From Maricaulis sp963975345 (lineage in GTDB: Bacteria > Pseudomonadota > Alphaproteobacteria > Caulobacterales > Maricaulaceae): a DNA stretch of 64,000 nt. The notes under the pieces were generated by a model. That model had not been told where the DNA came from and searched no databases. It saw only the letters and a list, made by a program, of their open reading frames with translations. The translations under genes and the position numbers were made by a program. Position 1 is the stretch's first letter, and the number at the start of each line of letters is the position of its first letter. Positions 42,713 through 52,586 of the stretch are shown piece by piece. The DNA is taken from contig NZ_CAXBGE010000010.1 of NCBI RefSeq assembly GCF_963975345.1, positions 62,001 to 126,000 on the forward strand. The letters run 5' to 3'.

Positions 42713-44572
42713 TCAGCCCGTCAGCTGTTCGAACGGGTCGTGCTCGGCGACCCAATGACCCGGCTCGACCTCGATCAATTGCGGCTGATATTGCTCGGCA
42801 TCAGGGTCGTCGATCAGTTTCGACCGCATGAAGCGCAATTGCGCCCGCGTATCCATTGGCGACGGCAATTCGCCGTCAAGCTTCAGCCGCTTGCGGTTCT
42901 TCTCGATCAGCGGGTCGGGCACCGGCACCGCTGAAATCAGCGCCTGGGTATAGGGGTGACGTGGATCCTCATAGATCTGGTCGCGATCCGCCATTTCGAC
43001 GATCCGCCCGAGATAGAGCACCATCACCCGGTGTGAAATCTCGCGCACCACGGACAGATCATGCGAGATGAAGATCATCGACAGGTCGAGATCCTGTTGC
43101 AGCTTGATCAGCAATTCAACAATCTGGGCCTGGATCGAAACGTCGAGCGCCGAGACGGCCTCGTCACAAATCACCAGTTTCGGATTGAGAATCATGGCGC
43201 GGGCAATGCCGACGCGCTGGTTCTGACCGCCGGACAATTCGTGCGGATAACGATTGATCATATTCCGCTCGAGACCGACCCGATCCATGATCTTGCGCAC
43301 TTCATCCTGGCGCTCATCGCGGTTCATTTTCTTGCGGAAGGTCTGCATCGGCTCGGCGATCGACGCACCAATCGTCATGCGTGGATCGAGCGAGGCCATC
43401 GGGTCCTGGAACACGATCTGAAGGTCCTCGCGCGACTTGCGCATGTCCTGGCGGTTGAGGCCAAGAAGGTCACGACCGATCCAGGTGACAGCGCCCTGCT
43501 GGGCCGGCACGAGGCGCAGTACGGCACGGGCCAGGGTCGACTTCCCGCAACCGGATTCGCCCACCACGCCCAGCGTCTCGCCCGGTTTCAGATCAAAACT
43601 CACGCCGTCGACGGCCCGCAACACCTTGTAGGTCGGGCGCAAGCCGCCACTGACGCGGATCGGGAACTGGACCTTGATATCATCGACGCTCAGCAGCGGC
43701 TCAGCGCCTTGCTGATCGGCCACGGGCTTGAGCTGGACATGACCCGGCCGGTCTGGCGCGTCGATGCGCGGCATCGCGTCCAGCAGCATGCGGGTGTATT
43801 CGTGTTTCGGATTGGCAAAGATATCTTCGCAAACACCGCCTTCGACATATTCGCCGTGGCGCATCACTTCGACCCGGTCGGCCATCCGTGCCACCACGCC
43901 CATATCATGAGTGACGAAGGCGAGCGCCGCACCGGTATCGCGCTTGAGCTCGTCCATAATGTCGAGCACCTCGGCCTGGACCGTGACGTCGAGCGCTGTG
44001 GTCGGCTCGTCGCAAATCAGCAGATCAGGCTCGCACAGCATCGACATCGCGATCATGACGCGCTGGCGCATGCCGCCGGACAATTCGTGCGGATACTGGC
44101 TCAGCCGGCGCTGTGCCTCGGGAATTCGGACCCGGTTCAGCCATTCCAGTGCCCGCTGCTCGGCTTTCTTGCCGTGCATTTTGAGGTGGATACCCAGCAC
44201 TTCGCGCATCTGGTCGCCGATCCGCATATGCGGGGTCAGTGAGGTCAGCGGGTCCTGGAAGATCATCGTCATCTTGCGGCCGCGCACGCGATTGAGCTTG
44301 TTCGGCGCCAGGCCCAAAATCTCTTCGCCACGATAGCGGATCGAACCGGTGGCGCGACCGTTCGAGGCCAAAAGGCCCATCGCCGCGAGGAAGGTCTGGC
44401 TCTTGCCGGATCCGGATTCGCCAACGACAGCGAGACATTCGCCGGCTGCGATCTCAAGCGAAATCCCCCGGACGGCATTCACTTCGCCATCGGGCGTTGC
44501 GAAGCGGATGTCCAGATTGTCCACCTGCAGGATCGGCGACGTATCAGCCGGTTTCTTTCCGCTCTGCAACAA
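42713..44572 (-). CDS. Fused dipeptide/oligopeptide ABC transporter ATPase (DppD-DppF type)
   Basis: Two ABC ATPase domains in one chain of about 619 residues. First half: GESGSGKS, LSGGMRQR, ICDEPTTALDV; second half: GESGCGKS, LSGGQNQRVG, ICDEAVSALDV, each followed by the oligopeptide-type C-terminal extension. It powers peptide uptake; permease and binding-protein genes are not adjacent. The frame opens with GTG at 44587, but the AGGAG at 44581-44585 would then lie within the gene, so a TTG at 44572 is preferred. The fusion is common in Alphaproteobacteria. Confidence 0.92.
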   Translation of the reverse strand: MLQSGKKPADTSPILQVDNLDIRFATPDGEVNAVRGISLEIAAGECLAVVGESGSGKSQTFLAAMGLLASNGRATGSIRYRGEEILGLAPNKLNRVRGRKMTMIFQDPLTSLTPHMRIGDQMREVLGIHLKMHGKKAEQRALEWLNRVRIPEAQRRLSQYPHELSGGMRQRVMIAMSMLCEPDLLICDEPTTALDVTVQAEVLDIMDELKRDTGAALAFVTHDMGVVARMADRVEVMRHGEYVEGGVCEDIFANPKHEYTRMLLDAMPRIDAPDRPGHVQLKPVADQQGAEPLLSVDDIKVQFPIRVSGGLRPTYKVLRAVDGVSFDLKPGETLGVVGESGCGKSTLARAVLRLVPAQQGAVTWIGRDLLGLNRQDMRKSREDLQIVFQDPMASLDPRMTIGASIAEPMQTFRKKMNRDERQDEVRKIMDRVGLERNMINRYPHELSGGQNQRVGIARAMILNPKLVICDEAVSALDVSIQAQIVELLIKLQQDLDLSMIFISHDLSVVREISHRVMVLYLGRIVEMADRDQIYEDPRHPYTQALISAVPVPDPLIEKNRKRLKLDGELPSPMDTRAQLRFMRSKLIDDPDAEQYQPQLIEVEPGHWVAEHDPFEQLTG

Positions 44573-44888
44573 AATCAAACTCCTCACACACGGAATTGGG
44601 GCCGCGAAGCATATCGCCGATACCGCGTAAGACCAGCGCGAGCATCACCCGCTACTGCGGTCATATCAAATGCACTTGGTTGCCATTCCGGCCAGAAACC
44701 GTAAACCGGCGCAGTCAGCAACTCCATGTCACCGCCTGCATGATTTGATGGGGGCCCGTAAAACCGGGCCATCAAAGCCGATTCGGCTCTGAGGCATGAG
44801 ACATGTCTGCTGACTAAGCGCGCTGACTGGGGCAAGCTCGCCCCCCGGACGACCCGATTCTGGCCATCGGACGCAGGCAGAAACCAAA
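44573..44888. other. Divergent intergenic region with two hairpins
   Basis: 316 bp between the ABC ATPase and the PAS kinase. It contains a long imperfect hairpin at 44743-44776 (TTTGAT and GGCCCG arms pairing with CGGGCC and ATCAAA, two unpaired G) and immediately a smaller AGCCGA-TT-CGGCT stem (44775-44788). No T-run follows. No gene recognised. Confidence 0.5.
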
Positions 44889-47800
44889 ATGATGAATGCC
44901 CCCAAGGACATGCTGCGGACACTTTACCAGAATTCACCGATGGCGGTGATTGTGACGAATACCCAACGCGAACTGGTGTCGACCAACCCGGCAGCCGAGC
45001 GGCTATTCGGCTACCCTCAGGCCGCCCTCACCGGCGCCACCGCGCAGCTGCTTTACTCGGACCCACGCGACTTTGACCGGCTCGGCGAAACCCATTTCAA
45101 TCACAGCTCGCCTGACGATACCCGGTCCTACACGACGCGATACCGCACGAAGTCCGGGCGTACATTCGATGGTGAGACCATCGCCAGCCCGATCCTTTCC
45201 TCCACCGGCCAACGCACCGGCTTTGTCTGTATTGTCCGCGATGTCACTGCAGAACTAAGCCTGTCCGCCAAGCTGGAGGCCAGCGACGTGCAGCTCCGGG
45301 TGGCGTTGTCCTCGGCCAATGAGGGAACATTCTCGCTCAACCTGGCGTCCGGATTGGGCTCGACGCGGGGCTTTATCAATGAATTCCTCGGCATCAGGGC
45401 GACCGATGCCACCATCAGCCTCGTCCGCTGGAGCGAAGCCCTGCACGAGGCTGATCGGGCCGGCTTTCATCGCGCCCTCAACCTGCTCGTGAAACGCCCA
45501 ACGATGAAGCTTGACACCGTCTACCGTGCCCAACGCGCTGACGGTGTTTGGCGCTGGTTACAAACACGCGGGCGGATCAGCGAGTTCGACCGCGAAGGCA
45601 AACCGCTGCGAATTTCCGGCGTCATCGCCGACGTCACCGAGCGGCGGGAGCTGGAAATCAGGCTCGCCGGGCGCGAACAGCAGCTGGAAAACGCCATTGC
45701 GGCTGGCTCGTGTGGCATTTGGGAGATCGATCCGACTTCTCCCGGCATCCTGGCCATCGGCACAATCCGCGCCATGCTCGGCATTCCCACTGCGCCCGAA
45801 AAAATCGATATGGAGCTTTGGCTCGCGAGGATCCATCCTGATGAGCAGGATACTGTCATCACAGCGACCGAAGCCTTGATGCGTGGGGAAACGTCTGACG
45901 TTGATGTCGAATACAGGCTGCGCGATACCCGGTCGGAAGAATGGGTCTGGTTGCGGTCTCGCGGCCAGCTGATCAATCAGGATGGCGACCGCCCGATCAT
46001 GGCGGGCGTGCTGATCGATATCTCGGAACAGAAAGCACTTGCGGTGCGCCTCGCCCGCAGCGAGCAGCTGGTCCGCGAAGCGCTGGAATCGGTCAAGGAT
46101 GGGGCTTGGAGCATCGATATTGCCCACGAAACCGTCCGGATTTCAGGCTTCCTGGCCGAGTTGACACCGTCCGGGAAGACCAACGACGAAATCCCCATCG
46201 CCACTTGGCTGGAAATGCGCCCGCCCGAGGATCGTCAGCTCGGCTTTGAACGGCTTGCCAAGCTGAGGCAAGCACCCTTGCCCGGTGAGAATGCCAGCAT
46301 CGTCAGCGTATTCGATTTCCGCATCATGGACCGCAATGGCGAAATCGTCTGGGTGCGCAGCCGGGGCCGGGTCATTGAATGGGATGAAGAGGGCAAGCCT
46401 CTGCGCGCTGCGGGCACGCATTCCAATATCACCGAGGAAAAACGGCTTGAGGCTGAACTGGCCGACCGGGATTTGCAGTTCCGCGATGCCCTGCAAGCGA
46501 CAAACGAAGGCGCCTGGCGGATCAATCTGAAAACCCGGATATCCGACGTCACGGCAGTGATCAGTGAAATGATCGGCCTGCCGCCTCGCGATGCCCGCAT
46601 TGCCCGCGACGAGCTGGTATCGCGCATTCATTCCGACGACCGCCCCATCGCCGAGGCGGCCTTCGCGAAACTCGATTCAGGCGTGGTAGACACGGTAGAT
46701 TACACCGTCCGATTTAACTCCCACAAGGCAGGCTGGATCTATATCCACAGCCGCGGCCGCGTCAGCGGGCGCGATCCGCAGGGCAACCCCCTGATCGCGA
46801 CCGGCTTCCTATCGGATGTCACGGAAAGGCTGGAAACCGGCAAACGCCTGCAGGAACGCGAAGATCAATTGACCGATGCAATCACGGCGACCTCCCTGGG
46901 TCTCTTCCGGATTGATGTCAGCAACGGTCAGCTATGGCTGCGCGGGAATGTCGCCGAGGAATTGTTCGCCACGCCCGCCGAAGTGCGGGTTTCAGCCAGC
47001 GACTGGCTCAAGAAGGTCCACCCGGACGAACTACAGCTGGTCACCGGGACAACGTCAGCCATGTTCCGCGGCACGCAACTGCTCGCCGACATCAGCTATC
47101 GCATGCAGACCTGCAACGCGGGCTGGGCCTGGTATCAGGTGACGGGCCGAGTCGTGGAACGCGATGAGGACGGACGCCCCCTTTCCATCAGCGGCGTGCT
47201 CTGGAATATCGACTCACAGAAGCGGCTCAATGACGCCCTGTTCGAAGAACGTCAGCGCTTTGAGGCCATCTTCCGGGCCACGCCGGCGATGATGCACACC
47301 ATTGATGCCGATGGAGCGATACGCGACGTCAGCGATTACTGGCTTTCCCATCTGGGATATGAGCGCGAAGAGGTAATAGGGCGAAAATCAACTGACTTCC
47401 TTGACGCGGAATCCCGCCAACGGGCGATTGAGAAATCCCTGCCGGACCTATTCCGCGTCGGCCGAAATATGGACATCCCCTATCGGTTTGTCCGCAAGGA
47501 CGGAACCAAGCTCGACGTCTTGCTGTCATCCTTCCTCGAACGCGATGAGACGGGTCAACCGCTGCTCAGCTACGCGGTTGTAACCGATGTCACACCGCTG
47601 CGGGCCGCCTACGCCCAGCTTGAGCGCACCAATGCGGAGCTCGACCGCTTCGCCACCGTTGCCAGCCATGATCTTCAGGAACCGCTCCGCAAGGTCTCAG
47701 CCTTCGCCGGCCTGGTCCGGCGGCGCTATGCCTCGCAGATCGACGAAGAGGGCGCCCGCAGCCTCGACTATCTCGTCGATGCCGCTCAACGCATGCAGCG

Positions 47801-48335
47801 CCTGATCGACGACTTGCTGAGCTATTCGCGCATGTCGAGTCAGCCGCTTCAACTGCAACCTGTCGACCTGCGGGCCTTGACCAACGACGTGATCGACCAG
47901 CTCGGCACCTCGATTGCCGAATGTGGGGCGCAGCTGGATATCGGCGACTTGCCGAGCGTGTGTGCCGATCCGCTGCTGATGCGACAAGTGGTGCAGAATC
48001 TGATCAGCAATGCGCTCAAATATCGTGGCACTGAACTGCCCCGGATTGAAATCGCGGTTCGGTCCGATGCGGGGACCTGGACGTTCTCGATCGCCGACAA
48101 TGGCATCGGCATTGATCCGAAATTTTTCGACAAGATTTTTGCGCCCTTCCAGCGCCTGCACTCGCGCGAGGAATATAGTGGCACCGGCATCGGTCTCGCC
48201 ATTGTACGCCAGGCCATCGAGCGGCATGACGGTCGGATCTGGGTCGAATCGGCGGAAGGTGAAGGCGCTAAATTCAGCTTCTCAATCCCGATCCGCAAAC
48301 CGGAGCCCGGCAGCGGTGCCGCCGACCAGGCCTGA
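44889..48335 (+). CDS. Multi-PAS sensor histidine kinase
   Basis: Soluble kinase of 1148 residues with seven successive PAS domains (starting about residues 8, 127, 262, 388, 525, 655 and 783; each opens with a similar L-x-x-R/E-x-x-Q-L helix), then a HisKA domain with the phosphoacceptor His927 in VASHDLQEPLRKV, and a HATPase_c domain (about 1020-1140; NLISNALKYRG, ADNGIGIDPKFFDKIF, GTGIGLAIV). No membrane segment and no receiver domain. The PAS domains may sense redox, light or ligands; none shows the flavin LOV cysteine motif. No response regulator gene is adjacent. Confidence 0.93.
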   Translation: MMNAPKDMLRTLYQNSPMAVIVTNTQRELVSTNPAAERLFGYPQAALTGATAQLLYSDPRDFDRLGETHFNHSSPDDTRSYTTRYRTKSGRTFDGETIASPILSSTGQRTGFVCIVRDVTAELSLSAKLEASDVQLRVALSSANEGTFSLNLASGLGSTRGFINEFLGIRATDATISLVRWSEALHEADRAGFHRALNLLVKRPTMKLDTVYRAQRADGVWRWLQTRGRISEFDREGKPLRISGVIADVTERRELEIRLAGREQQLENAIAAGSCGIWEIDPTSPGILAIGTIRAMLGIPTAPEKIDMELWLARIHPDEQDTVITATEALMRGETSDVDVEYRLRDTRSEEWVWLRSRGQLINQDGDRPIMAGVLIDISEQKALAVRLARSEQLVREALESVKDGAWSIDIAHETVRISGFLAELTPSGKTNDEIPIATWLEMRPPEDRQLGFERLAKLRQAPLPGENASIVSVFDFRIMDRNGEIVWVRSRGRVIEWDEEGKPLRAAGTHSNITEEKRLEAELADRDLQFRDALQATNEGAWRINLKTRISDVTAVISEMIGLPPRDARIARDELVSRIHSDDRPIAEAAFAKLDSGVVDTVDYTVRFNSHKAGWIYIHSRGRVSGRDPQGNPLIATGFLSDVTERLETGKRLQEREDQLTDAITATSLGLFRIDVSNGQLWLRGNVAEELFATPAEVRVSASDWLKKVHPDELQLVTGTTSAMFRGTQLLADISYRMQTCNAGWAWYQVTGRVVERDEDGRPLSISGVLWNIDSQKRLNDALFEERQRFEAIFRATPAMMHTIDADGAIRDVSDYWLSHLGYEREEVIGRKSTDFLDAESRQRAIEKSLPDLFRVGRNMDIPYRFVRKDGTKLDVLLSSFLERDETGQPLLSYAVVTDVTPLRAAYAQLERTNAELDRFATVASHDLQEPLRKVSAFAGLVRRRYASQIDEEGARSLDYLVDAAQRMQRLIDDLLSYSRMSSQPLQLQPVDLRALTNDVIDQLGTSIAECGAQLDIGDLPSVCADPLLMRQVVQNLISNALKYRGTELPRIEIAVRSDAGTWTFSIADNGIGIDPKFFDKIFAPFQRLHSREEYSGTGIGLAIVRQAIERHDGRIWVESAEGEGAKFSFSIPIRKPEPGSGAADQA

Positions 48336-48338
48336 TCG

Positions 48339-49577
48339 CTATTCGAAGCGCAGCGCCTCGATCGGATTGAGTCGGGAAGCGCGGTGTGCCGGGTAGAGAC
48401 CGAAGAAGACGCCAACGAAGGCGGACGCCCCGATCGCAATCGCCACAATCCCCGGATTGACCGCAATTTCGAGGTCACCGACATTGGCATAGGCGATGGT
48501 GCCGCCGACGCCGACCACCAGCCCGACCAGCCCGCCGGTGACACACAGCACGATGCTCTCGATCAGGAATTGGTTGCGGATGTCACTGCCGCGGGCACCG
48601 ACTGCGAGGCGCAAGCCGATCTCGCGTGTGCGCTCGGTGACCGAGACCAGCATGATATTCATGATGCCGATGCCACCGACCAGCAGCACGATCGCAGCGC
48701 CAACCGCGAGCAAGAGGCCGAGCTGGCTTTCGGTTTCATTACGAGCGCGGATGAATTCGGCCAAGCTTGAAACGTTGAAATCATCATCGGCACCGGGTGC
48801 AATATTGCGCCTGACCCGCAGCAAGTCCTGGATATCGGCGATGACGCGACCGGTCGATTCGCCGGCTCCAACCTCAACATAGATCGTCTGCACCGGATCA
48901 CGGACGGTTGGCGAGACGCCAGCCCCAAAGCGCTGACGCACCGTCGATAGCGGCAAAAACACGATATCGTCCTGGTCCGACCCATAGGAGGTCTGGCCCT
49001 TGGCGGCGACGGTCCCGATAACGGTAAACTGTTGGCCGGCAATCCGCAGCGACTGGCCGACCGGGCTGGCACCGTCAAACACTTCGTCGACGATGGTCTG
49101 GCCGACGACGGCAAGCCGGCGCGCCGCCTGTTCCTCTTCCGCGGAGAAGGCGCGGCCTTCCTCGATCACCCATTCACGAACACTGAAATAGGCCGGGTTG
49201 ACGCCGGAAATCCGCGTCGACCAGTTGACGCCGCCGAAGACGACACTCAGCCCGAAAGCGCTCACCTCGCCAGAAACGCCGCCGATACCGGCCACCTGGT
49301 CACTGATCGCCACTGCATCGGCGTCGGTCATCGGCGTCCCGGAGCCCTCTGCGCCGCGGCGGCCACCGAACATCGAGGCGCCCGGACGGACAATCAGCAG
49401 ATTGGCGCCGAAACTTGCGATTTGGGCCTCGACGGCCTGTTTGGTGCCCTCACTGATCGAGACCAGAACGATCACCGAAGCCACGCCGATGATCACGCCG
49501 AGCATGGCGAGCGAGCTGCGCAGCGCATTAATGCGCAAAGCGGTCAGCGCGACGCGGATGGAAGCGAGCCAATTCAT
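48339..49577 (-). CDS. MacB-like ABC transporter permease
   Basis: Permease of 412 residues with the MacB/FtsX topology: N-terminal helix (ALRINALRSSLAMLGVIIGVASVIV), large periplasmic MacB_PCD domain, and three C-terminal helices. It ends ASRLNPIEALRFE as in MacB-type proteins. Its ATG overlaps the stop of the ATPase (ATGA). With the ATPase and adaptor it forms a tripartite-type exporter for drugs, peptides or lipids. It converges tail to tail with the PAS kinase with 3 bp between stops. Confidence 0.94.
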   Translation of the reverse strand: MNWLASIRVALTALRINALRSSLAMLGVIIGVASVIVLVSISEGTKQAVEAQIASFGANLLIVRPGASMFGGRRGAEGSGTPMTDADAVAISDQVAGIGGVSGEVSAFGLSVVFGGVNWSTRISGVNPAYFSVREWVIEEGRAFSAEEEQAARRLAVVGQTIVDEVFDGASPVGQSLRIAGQQFTVIGTVAAKGQTSYGSDQDDIVFLPLSTVRQRFGAGVSPTVRDPVQTIYVEVGAGESTGRVIADIQDLLRVRRNIAPGADDDFNVSSLAEFIRARNETESQLGLLLAVGAAIVLLVGGIGIMNIMLVSVTERTREIGLRLAVGARGSDIRNQFLIESIVLCVTGGLVGLVVGVGGTIAYANVGDLEIAVNPGIVAIAIGASAFVGVFFGLYPAHRASRLNPIEALRFE

Positions 49578-50254
49578 GTCCTGTCCTCCACCACCCGGCC
49601 ATCGCGAAACAGGATCTGGCGGCGGGCATGATTGGCGACTTCCTGCTCATGGGTGACGAGGATCACGGTTATCCCCTCGCGATTGAGCTGGTCGAAAATT
49701 GCCATGATGTCTTCCGATGTCTTGCTATCGAGCGCGCCGGTGGGTTCGTCGGCGAGCAGAATTTTCGGATCGTTGACGAGGGCTCGGGCGATAGCGACGC
49801 GCTGCTGCTGTCCGCCGGACAATTGGGAGGGATGGTGGTCGGTGCGCTCGCCAAGGCCGAGCTGCTCCAGTCGTGCCAGCGCACGCTGGCGCCGCTCGGG
49901 ATGCGGCATGCCGGCATAGACCAGTGGTAGCGCCACATTCTCCGCCGCCGACGTGCGCGGCAAGAGGTTGAATTGCTGGAACACGAAGCCGATCGTGCGA
50001 TTACGGAATCGCGCCACGCCCTCGGGGCCCAGGCTGGACAGGTCCTCGCCGGCCACCTGCAACAGCCCTGATGTCGGCCGGTCGAGGGCACCGAGCAGGT
50101 TCATCAAGGTCGATTTGCCCGAGCCGGAACTGCCCATGATGGCGACATAGTCACCCGCTTCGATCGTCAGCGAAACGCCATCCAGGGCGCGGATCGTCAT
50201 GTCGCCCATCGTATAGGTTTTCACCAGATCGCGGCATTCGATCAGCGCTGTCAT
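49574..50254 (-). CDS. MacB/LolD-like ABC transporter ATP-binding protein
   Basis: ABC ATPase of 226 residues: Walker A GSSGSGKST (about 42-50), signature LSGGQQQRVAIARAL, Walker B ILLADEPTGALDS, H-loop VTHE. The sequence ALDGVSLTIEAGDYVAIMG and LLGALDRPTSG is typical of the MacB/LolD group. Overlaps the adaptor gene upstream and the permease gene downstream by 4 bp each. Confidence 0.95.
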   Translation of the reverse strand: MTALIECRDLVKTYTMGDMTIRALDGVSLTIEAGDYVAIMGSSGSGKSTLMNLLGALDRPTSGLLQVAGEDLSSLGPEGVARFRNRTIGFVFQQFNLLPRTSAAENVALPLVYAGMPHPERRQRALARLEQLGLGERTDHHPSQLSGGQQQRVAIARALVNDPKILLADEPTGALDSKTSEDIMAIFDQLNREGITVILVTHEQEVANHARRQILFRDGRVVEDRT

Positions 50255-51732
50255 TCACGCACCTCACGGGCCCGCGTGACCGCCATGTCGCCCTCGGCGA
50301 GGTCACCGGACACGGCTTCGGTATTCTGATTGTCGGAGATACCGAGGCGCACGCGGCGCTCGACCAGCATGCCGTCGGCTTCCTGCACCCAGACGGTGGC
50401 GGAACGGGTATTGGCCGCCTCGCGCGCCAAGATGCGATAGCGCTGCATCTGCTCCGGCGTCAGCACAGCTTGCAGGCCGCGATCGATCTCGGCCTGCAAG
50501 GCGTCGCGATCAAAGCTGCCGCCGGCCTGGGCCGCACCCTGGGCGCGGCCAAAAGCGGAGCGGAACACATTGCCGGCGCTCTCGGCCTGGTCCGGCGTCA
50601 AATCGAGCTGTTCTGTCAGACGAGCGACCGGGTTGGGCCGTCCGCCGCCACCACCGCCGCGTGGCCCGCCGGCACGCGGACTGGCGGCTTCCGTATCAAT
50701 CGGCCGGGTGCGGTCTTCAAGCGCGGGCGAAGGTCGGAAGCGCAGGGCCGCATTGGACACGCGCAAAACGTCCTCGCGTTCACCGGTGACGATATCCATA
50801 TTGGCGGTCATCCCCGGCAGCAGGCGCTGGCCGGGATTGGAGGCCGTAATCACGACCGTATAGGTCACGACATTATTGAGGGCTATGGGCGACAGTCTGA
50901 TCTGGTCGACGACACCGCTCAATTGCATATCAGGATAGGCATCGACGGTGAAGTTGACCGGCTGGCCTTCGGCGATCTGGCCGATATCGGCCTCGTCAAC
51001 CTGGGCATCGATCTGCACCTGGCTGAGATCCTGGGCGATGGTGAACAGGATCGGCGCCGACAGGCTGGCGGCAACGGTCTGGCCTTCATCGACGGCACGG
51101 TCGACGACAATGCCATTAATCGGCGAGCGGATCGTGGTGCGTTCCAGATCAATCCGCGCGCCTTCCAGCGTCGCATCGCGCTGGGCCAGCACCGCTTCGG
51201 CATTGGCAATCTGCGCTTGCGCGACAGAGACATCGGCCAGGGCCGCATCGAGCGCGGCGCGGGCATTGTCGAGCGCTGCGGCGGAGGCATTGCCGCGTTC
51301 GCTCAGGGTCTGGGTGCGGTCGAAATCGAGCTGGGCGGTGCGGGTATTGGCGCGCACCCGCGTCAGGGTCGCGCGCTGCAGCGTCAAGCTGGCTAGCGCC
51401 GTGGCCCGCGAGGCCTCGGCTTCGCGAACGCGGGTTTCATAGGTCTGCGGGTCGAGCCGGGCGATGACCTGGCCTTCCTCAACCTCATCATTGTAATCGA
51501 CAAGCACTTCAGCGAGCTGACCGGAAAGCTGCGAGCCGACTTCAACGGTCACCAGCGCCCGCACCGCGCCGGAGGCCGCAACGATCCGCCGGACCTCGCC
51601 GGTGGTCACCGCGGACGTCTCGATCTGCACGCCTTGCGGCGAAGCGCCCGAACGACCCAGCAGCCACCAACCCGCGAAGGCCAGCACGGCAATGCCGACC
51701 ACAACCAAAATCCAACGCCTGTTTTGAAACAT
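50251..51732 (-). CDS. MacA-like periplasmic adaptor with LTPxQ insertion
   Basis: Membrane-fusion (HlyD/RND type) adaptor of 493 residues: N-terminal anchor (RRWILVVVGIAVLAFAGWWLL), barrel-sandwich and coiled-coil hairpin (AARAEASRATALASLTLQRA... region), and a membrane-proximal domain interrupted by an extra 110 residues or so. That insertion starts Pro/Gly-rich (RAGGPRGGGGGGRP, near residue 355) and contains LDLTPDQ (about 374) and VLTPEQMQRY (about 424), the motif type of CpxP/Spy proteins. First gene of the adaptor-ATPase-permease operon. Confidence 0.92.
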   Translation of the reverse strand: MFQNRRWILVVVGIAVLAFAGWWLLGRSGASPQGVQIETSAVTTGEVRRIVAASGAVRALVTVEVGSQLSGQLAEVLVDYNDEVEEGQVIARLDPQTYETRVREAEASRATALASLTLQRATLTRVRANTRTAQLDFDRTQTLSERGNASAAALDNARAALDAALADVSVAQAQIANAEAVLAQRDATLEGARIDLERTTIRSPINGIVVDRAVDEGQTVAASLSAPILFTIAQDLSQVQIDAQVDEADIGQIAEGQPVNFTVDAYPDMQLSGVVDQIRLSPIALNNVVTYTVVITASNPGQRLLPGMTANMDIVTGEREDVLRVSNAALRFRPSPALEDRTRPIDTEAASPRAGGPRGGGGGGRPNPVARLTEQLDLTPDQAESAGNVFRSAFGRAQGAAQAGGSFDRDALQAEIDRGLQAVLTPEQMQRYRILAREAANTRSATVWVQEADGMLVERRVRLGISDNQNTEAVSGDLAEGDMAVTRAREVRE

Positions 51733-51894
51733 CTTCGCCCCTCGGACCTCGAAAATTCTGAATAGTTTGACCTTGTATGCGTCGGTTCAACGCGGTGCCA
51801 ACCTGATTCCGTCGCGCGCCTTGCAGTTGAATGCGGTGTAGCCTGCCCGGTCCGGGAAGGCTATCCGGGGGGTGTTGTTGTCAGGGGTGCGGTC

Positions 51895-52212
51895 GTGGAC
51901 GTGATGGAATTGCTCGATGCGCCAGGGATGGCATCCCTGCTGAAGATCGCACCACTGGTTGGCGGCGCGGTGTGGCTCGTCGTCACGGCCCTGTTGTGGA
52001 AGAATGGCTTCAACGATCTGTTCGAGCGCTTCACCCGCCCGCGCTGGAGCTTTACGCAGCGGATCGCCACACTCGCCATGATCCCCTGGCGGGCCGCGAT
52101 GCTGACTGTCGCCGCAGGCCTCGGCGCAGCCCTGACGACGCTGGGCCTGCTGGTCAATATCGCCGTCATTCTCAATCTCATACGGGCCGGCAAGATGCTG
52201 CTGGCCGGTTGA
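51895..52212 (+). CDS. Hypothetical two-TM membrane protein
   Basis: Protein of 105 residues from a GTG at 51895 with AGGGG 7 bp upstream (an in-frame ATG at 51904 is the alternative). Two hydrophobic segments (about 19-36 and 66-96) flank a basic stretch (FERFTRPRWSFTQRIATLAMIPWRAA). No family recognised with certainty. It precedes feoA by about 140 bp and may be independent. Confidence 0.65.
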   Translation: MDVMELLDAPGMASLLKIAPLVGGAVWLVVTALLWKNGFNDLFERFTRPRWSFTQRIATLAMIPWRAAMLTVAAGLGAALTTLGLLVNIAVILNLIRAGKMLLAG

Positions 52213-52352
52213 GCCTGGTCCGGCCAGTGCGCCGTGCCATCGGGCTGTTTGTCGCATCCGCTGTGGGGTGACATCGTCGCTTATCGCGCTTATGTGTAGA
52301 CCTGCTAGATGATAACGACTTGCAAACGCAGACAATGGCGACAGGACCTGAC

Positions 52353-52586
52353 GTGACGCTCGACCAACTCGATAAGGGCCGGATTTCCCGGGTCACCGGA
52401 TTTGCCGCCGGCCATGAGGATCTCGTGACCAAATTGCGCGAGATCGGCTTCGCCGAATCCGACGAGGTTGAATTGATGCATCGCGGGCCGCTCGGCGCCA
52501 ATCCCCTGTGCTTCCGGCTCAACCGCACCCTGATCGCCCTGCGCAGCGACGAAGCACGCGCCATCCATGTGGACGCCGCTTTATGA
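52353..52586 (+). CDS. feoA: Ferrous iron transport protein A
   Basis: Small SH3-like cytoplasmic protein of 77 residues that assists FeoB. It begins VTLDQLDKGRISRVTGF from a GTG at 52353 with AGGA 6 bp upstream; the frame also has a TTG at 52320 and an ATG at 52335, which lack a signal. The typical FeoA core REIGFAESDEVELMHRGPLGANPLCFRLN is complete. The stop overlaps the feoB start (ATGA). Confidence 0.92.
   Translation: MTLDQLDKGRISRVTGFAAGHEDLVTKLREIGFAESDEVELMHRGPLGANPLCFRLNRTLIALRSDEARAIHVDAAL

Noticed and set aside
52300..52330. GATAACGA and TTGCAA near feoA as a possible Fur box
   Set aside because: Only partial resemblance and no clear dyad; not distinguishable from chance by eye.
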